Shown: one piece after another, positions 19,202 through 30,074 of the stretch | Layout: the number at the start of each line of letters is the position of its first letter | Position numbering within the stretch: position 1 is the first letter of the stretch | Source of the DNA: Euborellia annulipes | Taxonomy: Eukaryota > Arthropoda > Insecta > Dermaptera > Anisolabididae | Length of the DNA: 64,000 nt | NCBI GenBank assembly: GCA_023213315.1 | Contig: JAKCPI010015732.1 | Span: forward strand, 62,001-126,000 | Direction of reading: 5' to 3' | Program-made: the position numbers and the translations under genes | Notes under the pieces: generated by a model | Database searches by the model: none | Told to the model about the DNA's origin: nothing | The model's input: only the letters and a program-made list of their open reading frames with translations

Positions 19202-19492
19202 TGGGCTCGCTGGTGTAGTGGGCTAGGATGTTGACTTCTACAAACAAGATCCGCGTTCAAATCCTGGGCTTGAGGGATTTTTTCATTAAATATAAATATT
19301 TATTTAATGTAAATAAATCCTCAAGCAGGCACTGGATTGAAATATTGGATCTCGCCACAATTAGCCCCCTGGCAACTCTACGAGGAGAGGGAGTTGCTGT
19401 GACATCCTGCCCTGTGGAAGGGATATAAAGAAGGTTCTCTCTCTCAGTGATGCATTCTTCGAAAGGAGTTCCTCAAGCTAGGGCATCCTCCT
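19202..19492 (+). mobile_element. SINE-A 5' half with tRNA-like head
   Basis: Starts gggctcgctggtgtagtggg (A box), B box gttcaaatcct, then the aaatatttatttaatgtaaa palindrome and the body up to ctagggcatcctcc. The 3' half is missing. Confidence 0.85.
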
Positions 19493-20067
19493 CCGTATCT
19501 CGGTTAATATTGGGTCTACAAATTCGCTATATATAAGAAACTTTAGCAAATTTAATGCTGTAAAATTATGGTAAACAACATAGGCTTACTTTACAAAATA
19601 TATGTGAAAAATTGAAAAAAGTCTGAGGTTTTTTTCTATCTACCCTCCTCCAAGATAGGACAGAGTCCTCTAAGTCGAAGACATAGGATATACATCCTAG
19701 AGTATCCCCAAATAACCTGTAAAAATTTCATTCATATTTTCCCGTCAAAAAGCTCTATCGAATTGTCTACATTGAGACTTTCCTAATTTAATAGAATTCT
19801 ATCCCAAAGGATATTAGAATAGGGGGAGATAATATAAATGAGAAAGTATAATACGGTTAAAATCTGTCATGTAATAATGTATTGTTCTTCGACTGGGCGT
19901 ATTTGAATATTTTTTCAGTTGCAGGATTCGTCGTTCCAGACCTCTTCTAATAAGTTGATAAATAGTTTAGTTTTGGCTAAAAATTAGAGGTACTCTTAAA
20001 TTTTCTATGAAATGAGTCAAGAACCAGCTTTCTACAACACTAGGTTTTCAATTTATGAAATAAAAAC
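19493..20067. other. No gene seen
   Basis: Unique-looking AT-rich DNA; no coding frame longer than chance and no repeat in common with the rest of the window. Confidence 0.5.
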
Positions 20068-20772
20068 TGCGTTTTTTTACTTTCTCTTACCTATGTATAT
20101 ATGTAATATATATATAGAGAGAAAGTATTGGTTTCATGTCAAAAATTCGATGTCGAGATTTTGATGGATCTTTACGTTTTGAGGTCCCCTGAATCCAAAA
20201 AAGTGGTTTTCGCGACATGGTCTGTCTGTCTGTGTGTCTGTGTGTGTGTCTGTCTGTCTGTGTGTCTGTGTGTGTTCAATTTTAAGCATGAAGGAATTGA
20301 GCTAGGAGGATGAAATTTTATATTTAAGTTAAATACCCCCGGGACCGGAAAAATAAGCTTTTAATCAAAATCGGCCAAAGAGTACTAGTACTTTACTGAT
20401 GTACTTTTTCAGTTTTTTTCGATTTTCTCAAAATTCGCTCTAACGATTTTGATTAAAATTCAAAAATCAATTATTTTTTTAGATGCTCTTTCAAATGTAT
20501 ATTCTCGTTTTGCCCTCAAAATTGTTTGAAGCACACTTTACTCTTGTTCTCCATAGAAAAGATAGGAGAAATGGTTGCCATGGTAACAAAATATAAATAT
20601 TTTCCCATACTTATAAATTTTACATCTGAATTCAAATATTCCCTACTGCCGGGAACTAAATACATGTCGACACAAAAAATCTGGTGTGACAAGCACAGAA
20701 CACAACTTTCGATTACCGAAGGTAAGAGAAAGTTGTGTGCTGTGCGCCAGTCACACCAGATTTTTTTTTACA
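20068..20772 (+). mobile_element. MITE-D, full length
   Basis: Best-preserved copy with 22612-23328. Order: ttactttctcttacc followed by an AT/GA stem-loop; tcgatgtcgagattttgatg; a (TG)/(TC)-rich microsatellite (20220-20277); gagctaggaggatgaaattt; ggttgccatggtaac; catgtcgacac; then a large terminal hairpin. In the hairpin, ctggtgtgac...agcacagaacacaactttcg pairs with aaagttgtgtgctgtgcgcca-gtcacaccag. ggtaagagaaagt inside the hairpin is the inverse of the 5' actttctcttacc, so the original TIR may be that motif. No coding capacity. The 100-codon frame here is repeat sequence. Confidence 0.85.
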
Positions 20773-20917
20773 TAAAATCGCATATAAACCTCGATGAGGC
20801 ACGGATTAACGATAACCAATTTATATAAATCTTTGCAATTATTTTCTAGCTAAAAGGCAACTTTTACAAGTCGAAAGAAATGAAAAATGTTTTTTTGCGG
20901 CCACCCTACTGGGGTAT

Positions 20918-20982
20918 ATTAAATTTCAAGCACGACAATATATGAAAGACGATTGAATATTGATATATTTTTTTACAGTGTA
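20918..20982. repeat. Mariner-like MITE end fragment
   Basis: Ends tttttttacagtgta like the right end of 46567-46998, preceded by gacgattgaatattga, also seen at 40320. Only one end is recognisable. Confidence 0.45.
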
Positions 20983-21072
20983 CAAATTGTTATTTTTTTG
21001 TGTGTTTGAAAAAATGCTATTCCTACCACCCTGAGCAAATGTGACGGCATACAGCTACAAAAACATTATATG

Positions 21073-21312
21073 GATCCTGTTATGCATTAGTGTGTCAAGC
21101 GCCAAAAAAAAAAAAAAAATTAAAAATTGAGTTAAGCACGGAATATTGTTTCAAATGCTATAATTAATAGTATTTTTTATGAAATATGTCCTAAAAAAAT
21201 TTATATTTAATGTTACTTGCACAATTGACAAAAAAAATTATATGAAAACAAAAAAACAAATTTTCTCAAAACTCGGTAGGTGGCGCTTGACACACTAATG
21301 CGTAACAGGGTC
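21073..21312. mobile_element. MITE-H copy 2
   Basis: Left end cctgttatgcattagtgtgt-caagcgcca is mirrored by tggcgcttg-acacactaatgcgtaacagg at the right. The symmetry extends outward through gga/tcc and atat. The body is AT-rich and non-coding. Highly similar to 5755-5993. Confidence 0.85.
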
Positions 21313-21785
21313 CATATATAAGAGAAAAATAAAAGATTAAGAATAATATTCGATATTCTAATTAATAATAACAATCATAATAAGCCCAATGTTGCATTAA
21401 AACGCAAATTACCCTCCCTGCTGGGCTGGGTGGCTTTCCTGTTCCCGGGGCTTATACGTCGTTGGCCTTAAGCCAATAAACCCAGTAAAGTAATTAGCTT
21501 AGAACATAATTCATATACTCGGGAAAGAAGAAGGAGAGAGATGCAACAACGCAACCCCACACACACACACACACACGCTCAATACTAAAGAAGGCTGAAA
21601 CGGATTAATCAATCGAGAGATCTCTCCTCTACTTTTAAACCATAATTAATATTAGATAGGGGATTTAAGAGGAATCGAACTTTCATAGAATATATTAATG
21701 ATAAATTGATTAAATGAAAGCGGTGTATACACACACAAATCGTTATTATTCATTTATCCCCTCGAATATAGCAAGTAGAGACTAA
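21313..21785. other. No gene seen; CA microsatellite
   Basis: Contains a CA run (about 21559-21576) and a moderately GC-rich patch at 21410-21490 with no recognised feature. Confidence 0.5.
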
Positions 21786-22240
21786 AGGCCGGTTGCTTCA
21801 GTTCTAATCAACTAGCAACACTAGTAAATCAGAAACAAGAACACGCTTAACCTTCGAGTTAAAAAAAAAAAATACAATTTTATGAGGTATAAGGGAAGAG
21901 TTTAGTGAAGTTGGCAACTAATAAAGGCTTCATTTATAAAAATTATTTATTTATTTATTGTTTTTTAATACACTTTTTTCCCACTCACACTCATACACAC
22001 ATACACACAGTTTATTTCAACAACTTGGGTCATATATGACTTTTTACGATAATTTGGTATCCAAATGGCTTAAATAAAATCATCGGACTGTCTGGGATTC
22101 GAACCCGCGACCATTGGAAGGCCAGCACGACTAGAGCCAGAGTAATTAATTTTCTTAACAAAAATTTAGAAATACTAATGACTTAACGAAATATGAAAAG
22201 ACTTGAAAGTCATAGTCAATTAGCTAATCTTAGGAATAGC
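21786..22240 (+). mobile_element. Family I element, interrupted by SINE-B
   Basis: Left end aggccggttgcttcag followed by tctaatcaactagcaac matches in sequence the ends at 44525 (inverted) and about 25880 (inverted). Later parts (ttaaccttcgagttaaaaaa, ttggcaactaataaag, gaaaagacttgaaagtcata) also align with those copies. Superfamily unknown. Confidence 0.6.
21962..22145 (-). mobile_element. SINE-B, diverged
   Basis: Minus orientation; the 3' hairpin is eroded (caacttgggtcatat), and the internal pair ggtatccaaatggctt and B box (gattcgaacccgc in complement sense) remain. Confidence 0.75.
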
Positions 22241-22242
22241 TA

Positions 22243-22460
22243 TTTAGAAGCAGTCCCCACTTTGTTTAGTGCTGAATATTTTGCCTAAGCTGAAGGCGCT
22301 TTTGATCAGTGGCGCTTCTGGTGTTGGTTGGGATTACTAACAGTTTGCCTTGTCGTGGAACTAAAAGTAAGCAGGGAAAAAAAAAATCTTGCTCCCAGAG
22401 AGATTTGAACTTAAGCTTGTTGCAATTCACATGTTTGGATACTGATTACTTAAATAGCTC
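22243..22460 (-). repeat. SINE-J, possible tRNA-derived element
   Basis: On the minus strand gagctatttaagtaatcagt... and aagttcaaatctctctggga give weak A and strong B box resemblance. A conserved-looking body follows (ccacgacaaggcaaactgtt, gcgccactgatcaaaagcgc) and an end without A-tail. A single copy in the window, so the family call is uncertain. Confidence 0.45.
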
Positions 22461-22611
22461 TTAGATATTTCAAAGCTTTTTTTAGCTACTTGAATGGCAA
22501 GTACGTAGTACAATTAATTTTTTTTTTTTAACAAAAGGTCATTTATAAATTTTAAAAAATTTATAATTAAAAGGGTTAAAGTTAATTCAATTATATTCAG
22601 ATTTTTAAGCC

Positions 22612-23328
22612 TTTTTACTTTCTCTTACCTCTATATATATGTTAATATATAGAGAGAGAAAGTATTGGATTCATGTCAAAAATTCGATGTCGAGATTTTG
22701 ATGGATCTTCACGTTTTGAGGTCCCCTGAATCCAAAAAAGTGGTTTTCGCGACATGGTCTGTCTGTGTGTCTGTGTGTGTGTGTGTGTCTGTGAACAAAA
22801 TATCTCAAGAACGAAAAGAGCTAGGAGGTTGAAATTTTATATTTAAGTTAGGCACCCCCCTGGGACGTGACACGAAGCTTTTCAACAAAATTGGCCAAAA
22901 AGTACTAGTACTTTACTGATGTACTTTTTCAGTTTTTTTCGATTTTCTCAAAATTTGCTCCAACGATTTTTTTTTAAATTCAAAAATCAATTATTTTTTA
23001 GATTCTCTATAAAATGTATATTCTCATTTTGTGATTGAAATCTTCTGAAGACCACTTTACTCTTGTACTCCATAGAAAAGATAGGAGAAATGGTTGCCAT
23101 GGTATCAAAATATAAATATTTTCCCATACTTATAAATTTTATATCTTGAAAATCGAATGTAACGTACTGTCGGAAACTAAATACATGTCGACACAAAAAA
23201 TCTGGTGTGACAAGCACAGAACACAACTTTCGATTACCGAAGGTAAGAGAAAGTTGTGTGCTGTGCGCCACCTCTTACCTTCGGTAATCGAAAGTTGTGT
23301 GCTGTGCGCCAGTCACACCAGATTTTTT
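22612..23328 (+). mobile_element. MITE-D, full length
   Basis: Same order as 20068-20772. The hairpin end is partly duplicated: accttcggtaatcgaaagttg reappears inverted around 23270-23300. SINE-B sits directly against its 3' end. Confidence 0.85.
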
Positions 23329-23329
23329 T

Positions 23330-23580
23330 TTAAACATTCACACTTTTTTCTCATTCACACTCACACACACATTCACACTGTCTTTTCGGCAACTCAGGCC
23401 ATATAAGACGTTTACGATAACCGTTATCAATATATATTATTTAGGGTCCAGGCATTCTTATTTAAGCCATTTGGTATCCAATTGGCTTAAATAAAATCAT
23501 CGGACTGCCTGGGGTCCGAACCCGCGACGTTTGGTATAAAAGGTTAGCACGCTAACCTCTACACCAAGCCCCGAGGGCTT
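23330..23580 (-). mobile_element. SINE-B, full length
   Basis: Minus orientation; head (ggttagcacgctaacctc complement) at right, hairpin ggcaactcaggccatataag at left, T-run (A-tail) abutting the MITE-D hairpin. Confidence 0.85.
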
Positions 23581-23634
23581 TTTTTAAGCCTTAACTTAAT
23601 ATATTTGTTATTCAATTCATTAAAAAAATGTTAT

Positions 23635-23765
23635 TTTGTAGGCGAATGGAACGAACTCTACAGGATAAATTTTGAACTAGTCTAGTATTGCCATCTAGCT
23701 ACTTTTCATATAACTAAAAAAAACTTATAAATATTCTTCCCATAGAGGTGTCACCCCCCCCCCCC
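23635..23765. repeat. Fragment of the 3089-4182 element
   Basis: gaactctacaggataaattt...ctagtattgccatctagc...cttataaatattcttcccat matches 4085-4175, ending in a 14-base C run. Confidence 0.7.
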
Positions 23766-24035
23766 CATGTGCAACTCCCTCTCCTCGTAGAGTTGCCTAG
23801 GGGCTATTGTGGTGGGATCCAATATTCCAATCCAGTCTTTTCGGTAACTTAGGCCATATAAGACTTCATAAGATAACCGTCATTATTTAAAATATCTATT
23901 GGTGGTCCAGGTATTTCAATTTAAGCCATTTGGTATCCAAATGGCTTAAATAAAATCATCGGGCTGTCTGGGATCCGAACCCTCGACCCTTGGTATACAA
24001 AGCAAGCGCTCTACCAACTATAACCATGCCCAAGG
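23766..24035 (-). repeat. SINE-A fragment fused to SINE-B
   Basis: 23766-23837 is a SINE-A minus piece (ctcctcgtagagttgcctag...ccaatccagtc). It joins at cagtcttttcgg a SINE-B minus copy (23838-24035) with head at right (ccaaccttggtat/tagagcg type). Both contain tct/cttttcgg at the join. Confidence 0.75.
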
Positions 24036-24511
24036 GTTGTATTCAAAATGCAAGACATTTTAAATATTATTATAATCTAGATAGAATAAATAAATAAATA
24101 AATGAACAAGTATAAACGGTCATGTTTATTAATAGTGAGTCGGTCTCTTTTATAGGCACGTAAATGATAGCGATGGCGTGTTCGTTCTTTGTGCCCTTTT
24201 TTTTTTGCACACTCAATTATCATAATGATTCTCTCATTTCGGATTTAATTCAATGTGAATGAGAGAAAGAGAAAAAGAAAACGGAAAATGATAAGGGCGG
24301 AGTAGGAGTGATAAAAATGTACTTTTAATTGGAATGTCACAAATTGACGTCTTTATTTTAGTGTTTGAATGAATCAAAATGTTAGTGCTTGTGTTTATTT
24401 TTTCTTTGATTAATTAATAATCAATGTGTGGAAATAAATAAGAAAAAAAAGGCAATCAAGGTCTAAAACTTGGCAGGGTTAGTTCTTAAGAGGGAAAATT
24501 GCCTATTTTTT
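24036..24511. other. No gene seen
   Basis: AT-rich spacer with an aaat tetramer run (24087-24104); no supported coding frame. Confidence 0.5.
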
Positions 24512-25018
24512 TCTTTTTACTTTCTCTTACCTATATATGTTAATATATATAGAGAGAAAGTATTGGATTCATGTCAAAAATGTCAAGATTTAAATGGAAA
24601 TACACGTTTTGAGGTCCCCTAAGTCCAAAAAATAATCTTTTTTCAAAATAAAGCATGAAAGAATAAGCTACGAAGTTGAAAATTTTATATTTAATTTAAG
24701 TACCCCCCTGGAACGTAAAAATTTTTCGTTTGTGTTAATAAAATATCTCAAAATAGGGTACGAGAAAGTAAAAAGGAAAACCTAGTGTTTGGTTCAGAGG
24801 CTAATATGAATAAAAAAATCTGGTGTGACTGGTCGCACAGGATACAACAATAATCGAAAGTTTTGTTCTGTGCTTGTCACACCAGATTTTTTGTGTCGAC
24901 ATAGACAGTATTTAGTTTATGACGATATATTAGAATTCAAGATGTAAAATTCATAAAAATGGGAAAATATTTATATTTTGTTACCATGACAACCATTTCT
25001 CTAAAAAATGAATTTTTT
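24512..25018. mobile_element. MITE-D, short form plus an inverted 3' end
   Basis: 24512 to about 24770 is a short plus copy bounded by ttactttctcttacc and its inverse ggtacgagaaagtaa, supporting that motif as the element's true TIR. About 24815-25018 is the hairpin end in minus orientation (ctggtgtgactggtcgcac ... gtcgacatagacag...ttaccatgacaacc). Confidence 0.75.
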
Positions 25019-25167
25019 CACAAATAATTGGCTATCTGAGGAAAATTTTGTGAAGTTAGAACATAAAGGTATCATTTATAAAAATTAAAATAATTAATAA
25101 ATTTTAGAAAAATTTCTAAAAAAATAAATCTACAAGGAAGGCCTGTGTTCCTAATTTCACCTCTTAG

Positions 25168-25715
25168 CGAGGGCGGATACAAGGAGGGGGTAAAGGGGAT
25201 AATTATCCCTTCCGAGATTTGAAAAAAAAAATATTTTTTTCGAAAAAAAATTTATTTTTATTGAAAAAACTTTAATAATTAATACTTAAAAATTTGATTA
25301 GTATTTATATTCTGGCAAAGGGGCTTGGTGTAGAGGTTAGCGTGCTAACCTCGTATACCAAACATCGCGGGTTCGGACCCCAGGCAGTCCGATGATTTTA
25401 TTTTAAGCCATTTGGCCAAATGGCTTAAATAAGAATGCCTGGACCCCATATATGTATATTAAATCAATAACGGATATCGTAAATGTCTTATATGGCCTGA
25501 GTTGCCGAAAAGACAGTGTGAAAGTGTGTGTGAGTGTGAATGAGAAAAAAGTGTGAATGTTTTTGTAAATAAAAAAAAAAAAAAAATATTCTGGCAAACA
25601 AGTACAGAATGTGCCTTTAAATTACCGAAATTAAGAAAAAAATGTCTGCTGTGCGACCAGTCACACCAGATTACCCCCCCCCCACCCCAGAGAAACACCT
25701 CTGGATCCGCCCTTG
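25168..25715. mobile_element. hAT-type MITE, second copy, with nested SINE-B
   Basis: Left end cgagggcggatacaagg, right end ctggatccgcccttg (inverted caagggcggatccag). Flanks cctcttag / catcttat match at 6 of 8 bases, a decayed 8-bp TSD. The interior matches 3482-3746 in inverse. Confidence 0.8.
25320..25586 (+). mobile_element. SINE-B, full length, with 12-13 bp TSD
   Basis: Starts ggggcttggtgtagaggtta; B box gggttcggacccc; hairpin tggcctgagttgccgaaaag; A-tail. Flanked by tattctggcaaa at 25308-25319 and 25587-25598. Three-level nesting: SINE-B in a hAT MITE in a family I element. Confidence 0.93.
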
Positions 25716-25892
25716 CATCTTATTTAAACCTTATACCTAACTTTGGATTTTAGTAAATTGATTAAGATCTGAGCTTTTTTTTAATCATATTAACATTAGC
25801 TTAATTAGATGTGAAAAGACACCAAAGTTATATCAGAGTGATAGCTAGTTAATTAGATATGAAGCAACCGGCACTGTCCTCTAATAATAGAA

Positions 25893-26272
25893 AGATGATT
25901 TGTATATATAGATAAGAGAAAGTAAATTTTTTTAAGAAAATTGGAAAGATTCGAGCCTCAAATAATTTATCCTCCTCTTTTCTGCTATCCTTTGCAATTT
26001 TTCTCTTTTTTTATAATCAAAAAAACTAATATTAAAAAAAAAATGTTATAATTTATCCACTAGAATAATTTTTATATGTAAAAAAAAAATCAATTTTCAT
26101 ATTTCATATTGAAATAAGATATTCTCTATTTTCCACACTTGCTATGTTTTTTTTTTCCCTTTTTATCTCTTCCCTTGAAATTTATTGATATTATCTCCTT
26201 CCCCGCTTCCTTCTCTCTCTCTTTCAATGATGGTGAAAGAGGAAAAATATAAAAAAAATTTGTTTCTTGAAC
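25893..26272. other. No gene seen
   Basis: Very AT-rich spacer with CT-rich patches; no coding frame supported. Confidence 0.5.
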
Positions 26273-26723
26273 TCGTTATTATTATTATTATTTGAAATTC
26301 CTATCGGGATCCCCGTTTATTTACCCGAGGCGCTTTCGTGCACACAGACACCCAACCGGCCTCTGGCCATCTACCGGCACCCCGTGAAGTTACATCAATT
26401 TCTATCTCTAACTCCTCCTCCTGCGTTCGTTTCTAGTTAATGAACTAATCCTTATTTCTCGTTGCACCCGGTTCCTTTTATCCAACCTCTTCTATGCTAG
26501 GGAGGATGCCCTAGTTTGAAGAGGAACTCCCTCAGCACCGACTCCTTTCGAAGGATGCATCACTGAGAGAGAACCTTCTTTACGTCCCTTCTACAGGACG
26601 GGATGTCACAGCAACTCCCTCTCCTTGTAGAGTTGCCTGGGGGCTATTGTGGTGAGATCCAATATTCCAATCCAGTGCCTGCTTGAGGATTTTTTTAATT
26701 TAAATAAATATTTTTATTTAATG
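26273..26723 (-). mobile_element. SINE-A, lacking only the tRNA-like head
   Basis: Minus orientation from the tail (attattattattattatttg) through ctatcgggatccccgtttat to gcctgcttgagg and the aaataaatatttttatttaat palindrome. A fragment of the MITE-D hairpin (gtgtgctgtgcgaccagtcc) follows at 26738-26760. Confidence 0.82.
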
Positions 26724-26902
26724 GACAATGAAAGTAGTGTGCTGTGCGACCAGTCCCACCATATTATTTTTTGTATAGAGAATTGACACTTTAAAGACTT
26801 TTGTCAGATCTGAAGATGGTTTAAACATAAACAGAACAATCAGCTGCGCAAATAAAATAAATATATAAAGAAAAAAAAATATTTCTCATTTGGTACTGTA
26901 CT

Positions 26903-27129
26903 CTTCTTCTTCTTTCTTAGCCTTATTCCCGCAGGGCGGGGTCGGCGGAATTTTTTTTTTTTTTGCGACCGGAAGAAATAGAACAGGCCGGCCCGTCACA
27001 CGATCTGACGCCTGTAGAAAATATAGAAGGGACAGACATGTAAAGAATAGGACTGCCAGTTCCAGCTCGGGTAGCTCGTGCTCGCCATTCAAGTACCCAC
27101 AAGATGTTGACCCCTGAGCATTAATTTGC
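26903..27129 (+). mobile_element. Element N, 227 bp
   Basis: Starts cttcttctttcttagcctta and has the core agaacaggccggcccgtc followed by tctgacgcctgtagaaaata. It ends without A-tail and is flanked by tactgtact (26894-26902 and 27130-27138). The same family lies at 29095-29308 and (inverted) about 34085-34235 and 39548-39690. No pol III boxes are obvious. The open frames here are not conserved between copies. Confidence 0.75.
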
Positions 27130-27138
27130 TACTGTACT

Positions 27139-27501
27139 ACCCTCAATTAATAAATATTAAATAATATTTTAAATGACACACTAAGTGATATGTTTTAATT
27201 TATTTTTTGTTATATTATTGTCATCTTCAGAAAAGTTGTGATTTTAATAATGAAACATACCACCAAGTGTATTCTTTGAATAATTTGTAATTTGTAATCT
27301 TTTAAGGAAAAACCTAAAAAGGTAAAGGACATATTTTGAAAAAATAAAGAAGTTTGTTCATAGGGGGGGGGGGGGTGAGTTTGTTCATTTAGATGGAGTG
27401 GGGGAGATTGAATTTTTTAATTTTAACAGATTAATATAAAATATTTTATAATTTATTTTAGGCTCTCTCTCTTTCTGTTTTAAAATTAATTTATGAACAT
27501 T

Positions 27502-27532
<31 letters not shown>

Positions 27533-27894
27533 TATTATTAAAATGTTAAACCATTTTATGTAAAATATCAAGCAGATGGAGGGGGGGGGGGGAAGTGTAG
27601 AGGTTAAATTTATGAGAAATTATTCGACATTATTTATTTTAGTAATTTTTAGACCCCAAGATTTAATATCTTTTTGTTAAAAAGAGAACGAGATAATAGC
27701 ATTGAAATGATCTCATAAATTATGTCTTTTTGTATGTGAGTGTATTTTTTTTTTTTTTTTAAGAGGAGGATTAAACTAGAAAATATATATATGAATATGT
27801 GACCAACATGACCTTCTTATTATCCTATTATATAATACGTATAATGCACTCTCTCCCTCTCTCTCTCATCATTTTTTAATTTAATAGACAACCA
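27139..27894. other. No gene seen; G runs and TC microsatellites
   Basis: Contains G runs (about 27363-27375 and 27581-27592) and a TC run (about 27502-27528) in AT-rich spacer. Confidence 0.5.
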
Positions 27895-28178
27895 GGGTGT
27901 ATGTGGAGAAGATACAAACTGAGCGGAATTATAAAAAAAAATTCTTTTAAACTATAGACGTTTCGGTTTTCTTCAGGACGGTTTGTCGTGAGTATTAAGA
28001 CCACTTTCAGCGGGCCGCTTGCTTGCTTATAATGAAAAGAAAGGTTAATATAATTAGATATTACTTCATGTACCCGAAAAAAGATATAAGGGTGTGCCGC
28101 CGGGAGTCGAACCACGGATCCACCGATTTGCGCTCAGTGTGCCCTTACCACTAGACCACAGCACGGCATTCGGCATAT
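27895..28178 (-). mobile_element. SINE-G: tRNA-like head with ccgaaacgtc tail
   Basis: Minus strand. The head at 28178-28085 reads gtgctgtggtctagtggtaa (good A box) and gtggttcgactcccggc (good B box). The body runs to ctgaagaaaaccgaaacgtc (27976-27957) and then ttttttttataattccgc, a tail word shared with 29500-29530. The head is the most tRNA-like in the window, but a clean cloverleaf could not be drawn, so I call a SINE rather than a tRNA gene. Confidence 0.6.
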
Positions 28179-28445
28179 CTAATTATATAAATCTCCGTTT
28201 CGCGGCTTACCTACGCGATATATAATATCTTAAATATTATATATAATTTCTTATTTATAAGAAAGGTTAAGTTAAACATCATTTTTTTTCAAAAATAAAA
28301 ACTAATCTTGAAAAATACTCTAAACATAAAAAAAAAGGAAATTAAGTAGTTTCGGTCAAGTAGTTTCAGAATTTATGAGTAAAAACTAATATTCAATTAT
28401 TTTCACATTCATATATGCTTATGTTTTATTTCTATTGATGAAGAT

Positions 28446-28742
28446 AAAGGTAAAGAAGGTTCCCTCTCAGTGATGTAATCTTCGAAAGGAGTAGGTGTTG
28501 AGGGAGTTCCTCCTCAATATAGGACAACCTCCCTAGAATAGAAGAGGTTGGATAAAAGAAGCCAGAAATAAGGATTACCTCGTTAGCTAGAAACGTTAGC
28601 TGAATGCAGGAGTTAGAGATAGGAAATAATGTAACTTCACTGGGTGCCGGTAGATGGCTTCGGTCAGTGGCCGGATGGTTTTGAAGTGTGTCTTCGTTCA
28701 CAAAAACATCTCGGATAAATAAACGTAGAAATTTGAAATATT
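28446..28742 (+). mobile_element. SINE-A 3' part
   Basis: From taaagaaggttccctctcag through ggtgccggtagatggcttcg to tagaaatttgaaata. Head and first third missing. Confidence 0.8.
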
Positions 28743-28879
28743 TTTTATCTTTGAAGAACCAACAATAACATCTTGTTAAATCCAATGGCTCTCGTAAAAC
28801 CCTTCTTTGACTGATTTTCGTAAGAACATATTAAATAAATAAATAATTGCATAAATGGATACTGAACGTATGATTAATG

Positions 28880-29548
28880 TGGAGGTAAGTCAGCTAAAAG
28901 TAAAATTATAAAAAAAATTGCTTTGTTAACAAGCTCTGTCTGTTGATTGGGACAACAGCCACTAAGATCAGTGCCGAAAATCGGGATAGGTGGCCACCCG
29001 ACAAACAAGACTGCCTAAGACCCGCCAGAAGTCATCGATATAATTGTATTCAAAGTAGTCAATAAATTTATAAAGTGAAATTTCCTCAGCAGCCTTCTTC
29101 GTCTTAATCCCGCTATGCGAGGAGAGAGGGGCTGGGGGATTTTCCGACCCGGAATAAATAGAACAGGCCGGCCCGTCGCACGGTCTGACGCCTGTTAAAA
29201 ATTTAGAAAAAAGAGACCGACATAAAAAGAACAGAAGTACTGCCAGTCCCAGCTAGGGCAGCTCGTGTTCGCCATCCACAAAATGTGGGCCCCTGACCCG
29301 GTAAATGACCTCAGCAGCCAAACTTACTTAAAAAGAAAAACAAGCTCTGTCGTGTGTGACGTTTTTACAAAGAAGTTTAGCATTTCATGAGCCTAGAGAG
29401 AACTCCTCTCATGATTAAAAGCCTCACGAGTTCTCTTTGACGATTGTTCACTTCGACACTGAAGAAGGCCGGAGAAAATGCCGAAACGTCAATAGAATTA
29501 ATTAATAAAGCAATTTTTTTTTATAATTTTGCCTTTGTCTGCCTTACC
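28880..29548. mobile_element. Inverted-end element with ccgaaacgtc motif; hosts element N
   Basis: Left end ggtaagtcagct...aaaattataaaaaaaattgc is mirrored at the right end by gcaatttttttttataattt...gtctgccttacc. At 29459-29490 lies ctgaagaaggcc...atgccgaaacgtc. Penelope-like elements can have inverted terminal repeats, but no reverse transcriptase or GIY-YIG sequence is present, so class is open. Confidence 0.55.
29095..29308 (+). mobile_element. Element N, 214 bp, with 11-bp TSD
   Basis: Starts ttcttcgtcttaatcccgct; core agaacaggccggcccgtcgc; ends gacccggtaaatga. Flanked by cctcagcagcc (29084-29094 and 29309-29319). TSD length fits LINE-type insertion, yet there is no poly-A or simple-repeat tail. 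Confidence 0.8.
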
Positions 29549-30074
29549 CTCTTATCATTAAAATAGATAAAAAGAAGAAATTAGAAGGTGAATGTATGTA
29601 TTTTTTAATGAACCATATTAGTATATGAAAAAATATGGGAAATGATTACAGGAATACGAGAACCTCGGAGTGTCCGAGGGGTGTCGTAATGCATGAAACC
29701 CGCCGACGGCAGGTAACGTGGTTAGTTTTTTTTTTTTTTTTTTATCGATAATAGGACTAAAAATTCCGATAAAAAAAAGAATTTTTTTTTGTTATATATA
29801 TAAATAAATACAATCTTGATTGGGGGTTGTTAATTAATGCGAGACTTAAAATGGCGTCACATGACAAGCATATATTTGTTAAAACTTTTTTTTTTTTTTA
29901 ATGAATTCACGTGATATTCTCATATTATATTAATGCAGAACATGAAAATATCGTTCGTATCTCTCGAACTATTTGTTTAATTTTCTTTTATTGATAATTT
30001 ACGTTTTATTTTACTAGTTTTTTTTTTAAAACACGCTCTTTTTTTGTTTTGGTTCTCGTTCTCATGCGACAAAA
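29549..30074. other. No gene seen
   Basis: AT-rich spacer with T runs. A GC-richer patch at 29660-29725 (cggagtgtccgaggggtgtc) is unidentified. Confidence 0.5.

Larger units (their letters stand above)
25020..25892 (-). mobile_element. Family I element with nested hAT MITE
   Basis: The right end gatatgaagcaaccggcac is the inverse of the family I terminus. gatctgagc, attagcttaattagatgtga and aaaagacacc align with 44050-44160 in inverse. Split by the hAT MITE at 25168-25715. Confidence 0.6.

Noticed and set aside
20526..20828. 100-codon plus frame in MITE-D (also 23146-23406)
   Set aside because: Both copies are open only because they share the repeat; the frame runs through the terminal hairpin.
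28085..28178. Functional tRNA gene on the minus strand
   Set aside because: Good A and B boxes but acceptor and T stems do not pair cleanly, and a SINE-like body and tail follow.
29459..29490. Hammerhead ribozyme
   Set aside because: ctgaaga and gaaac core strands are present with a ggcc stem II, but gaaac is followed at once by gtc with no room for stem III, and I could not pair stem I upstream. Kept only as a recurrent word.
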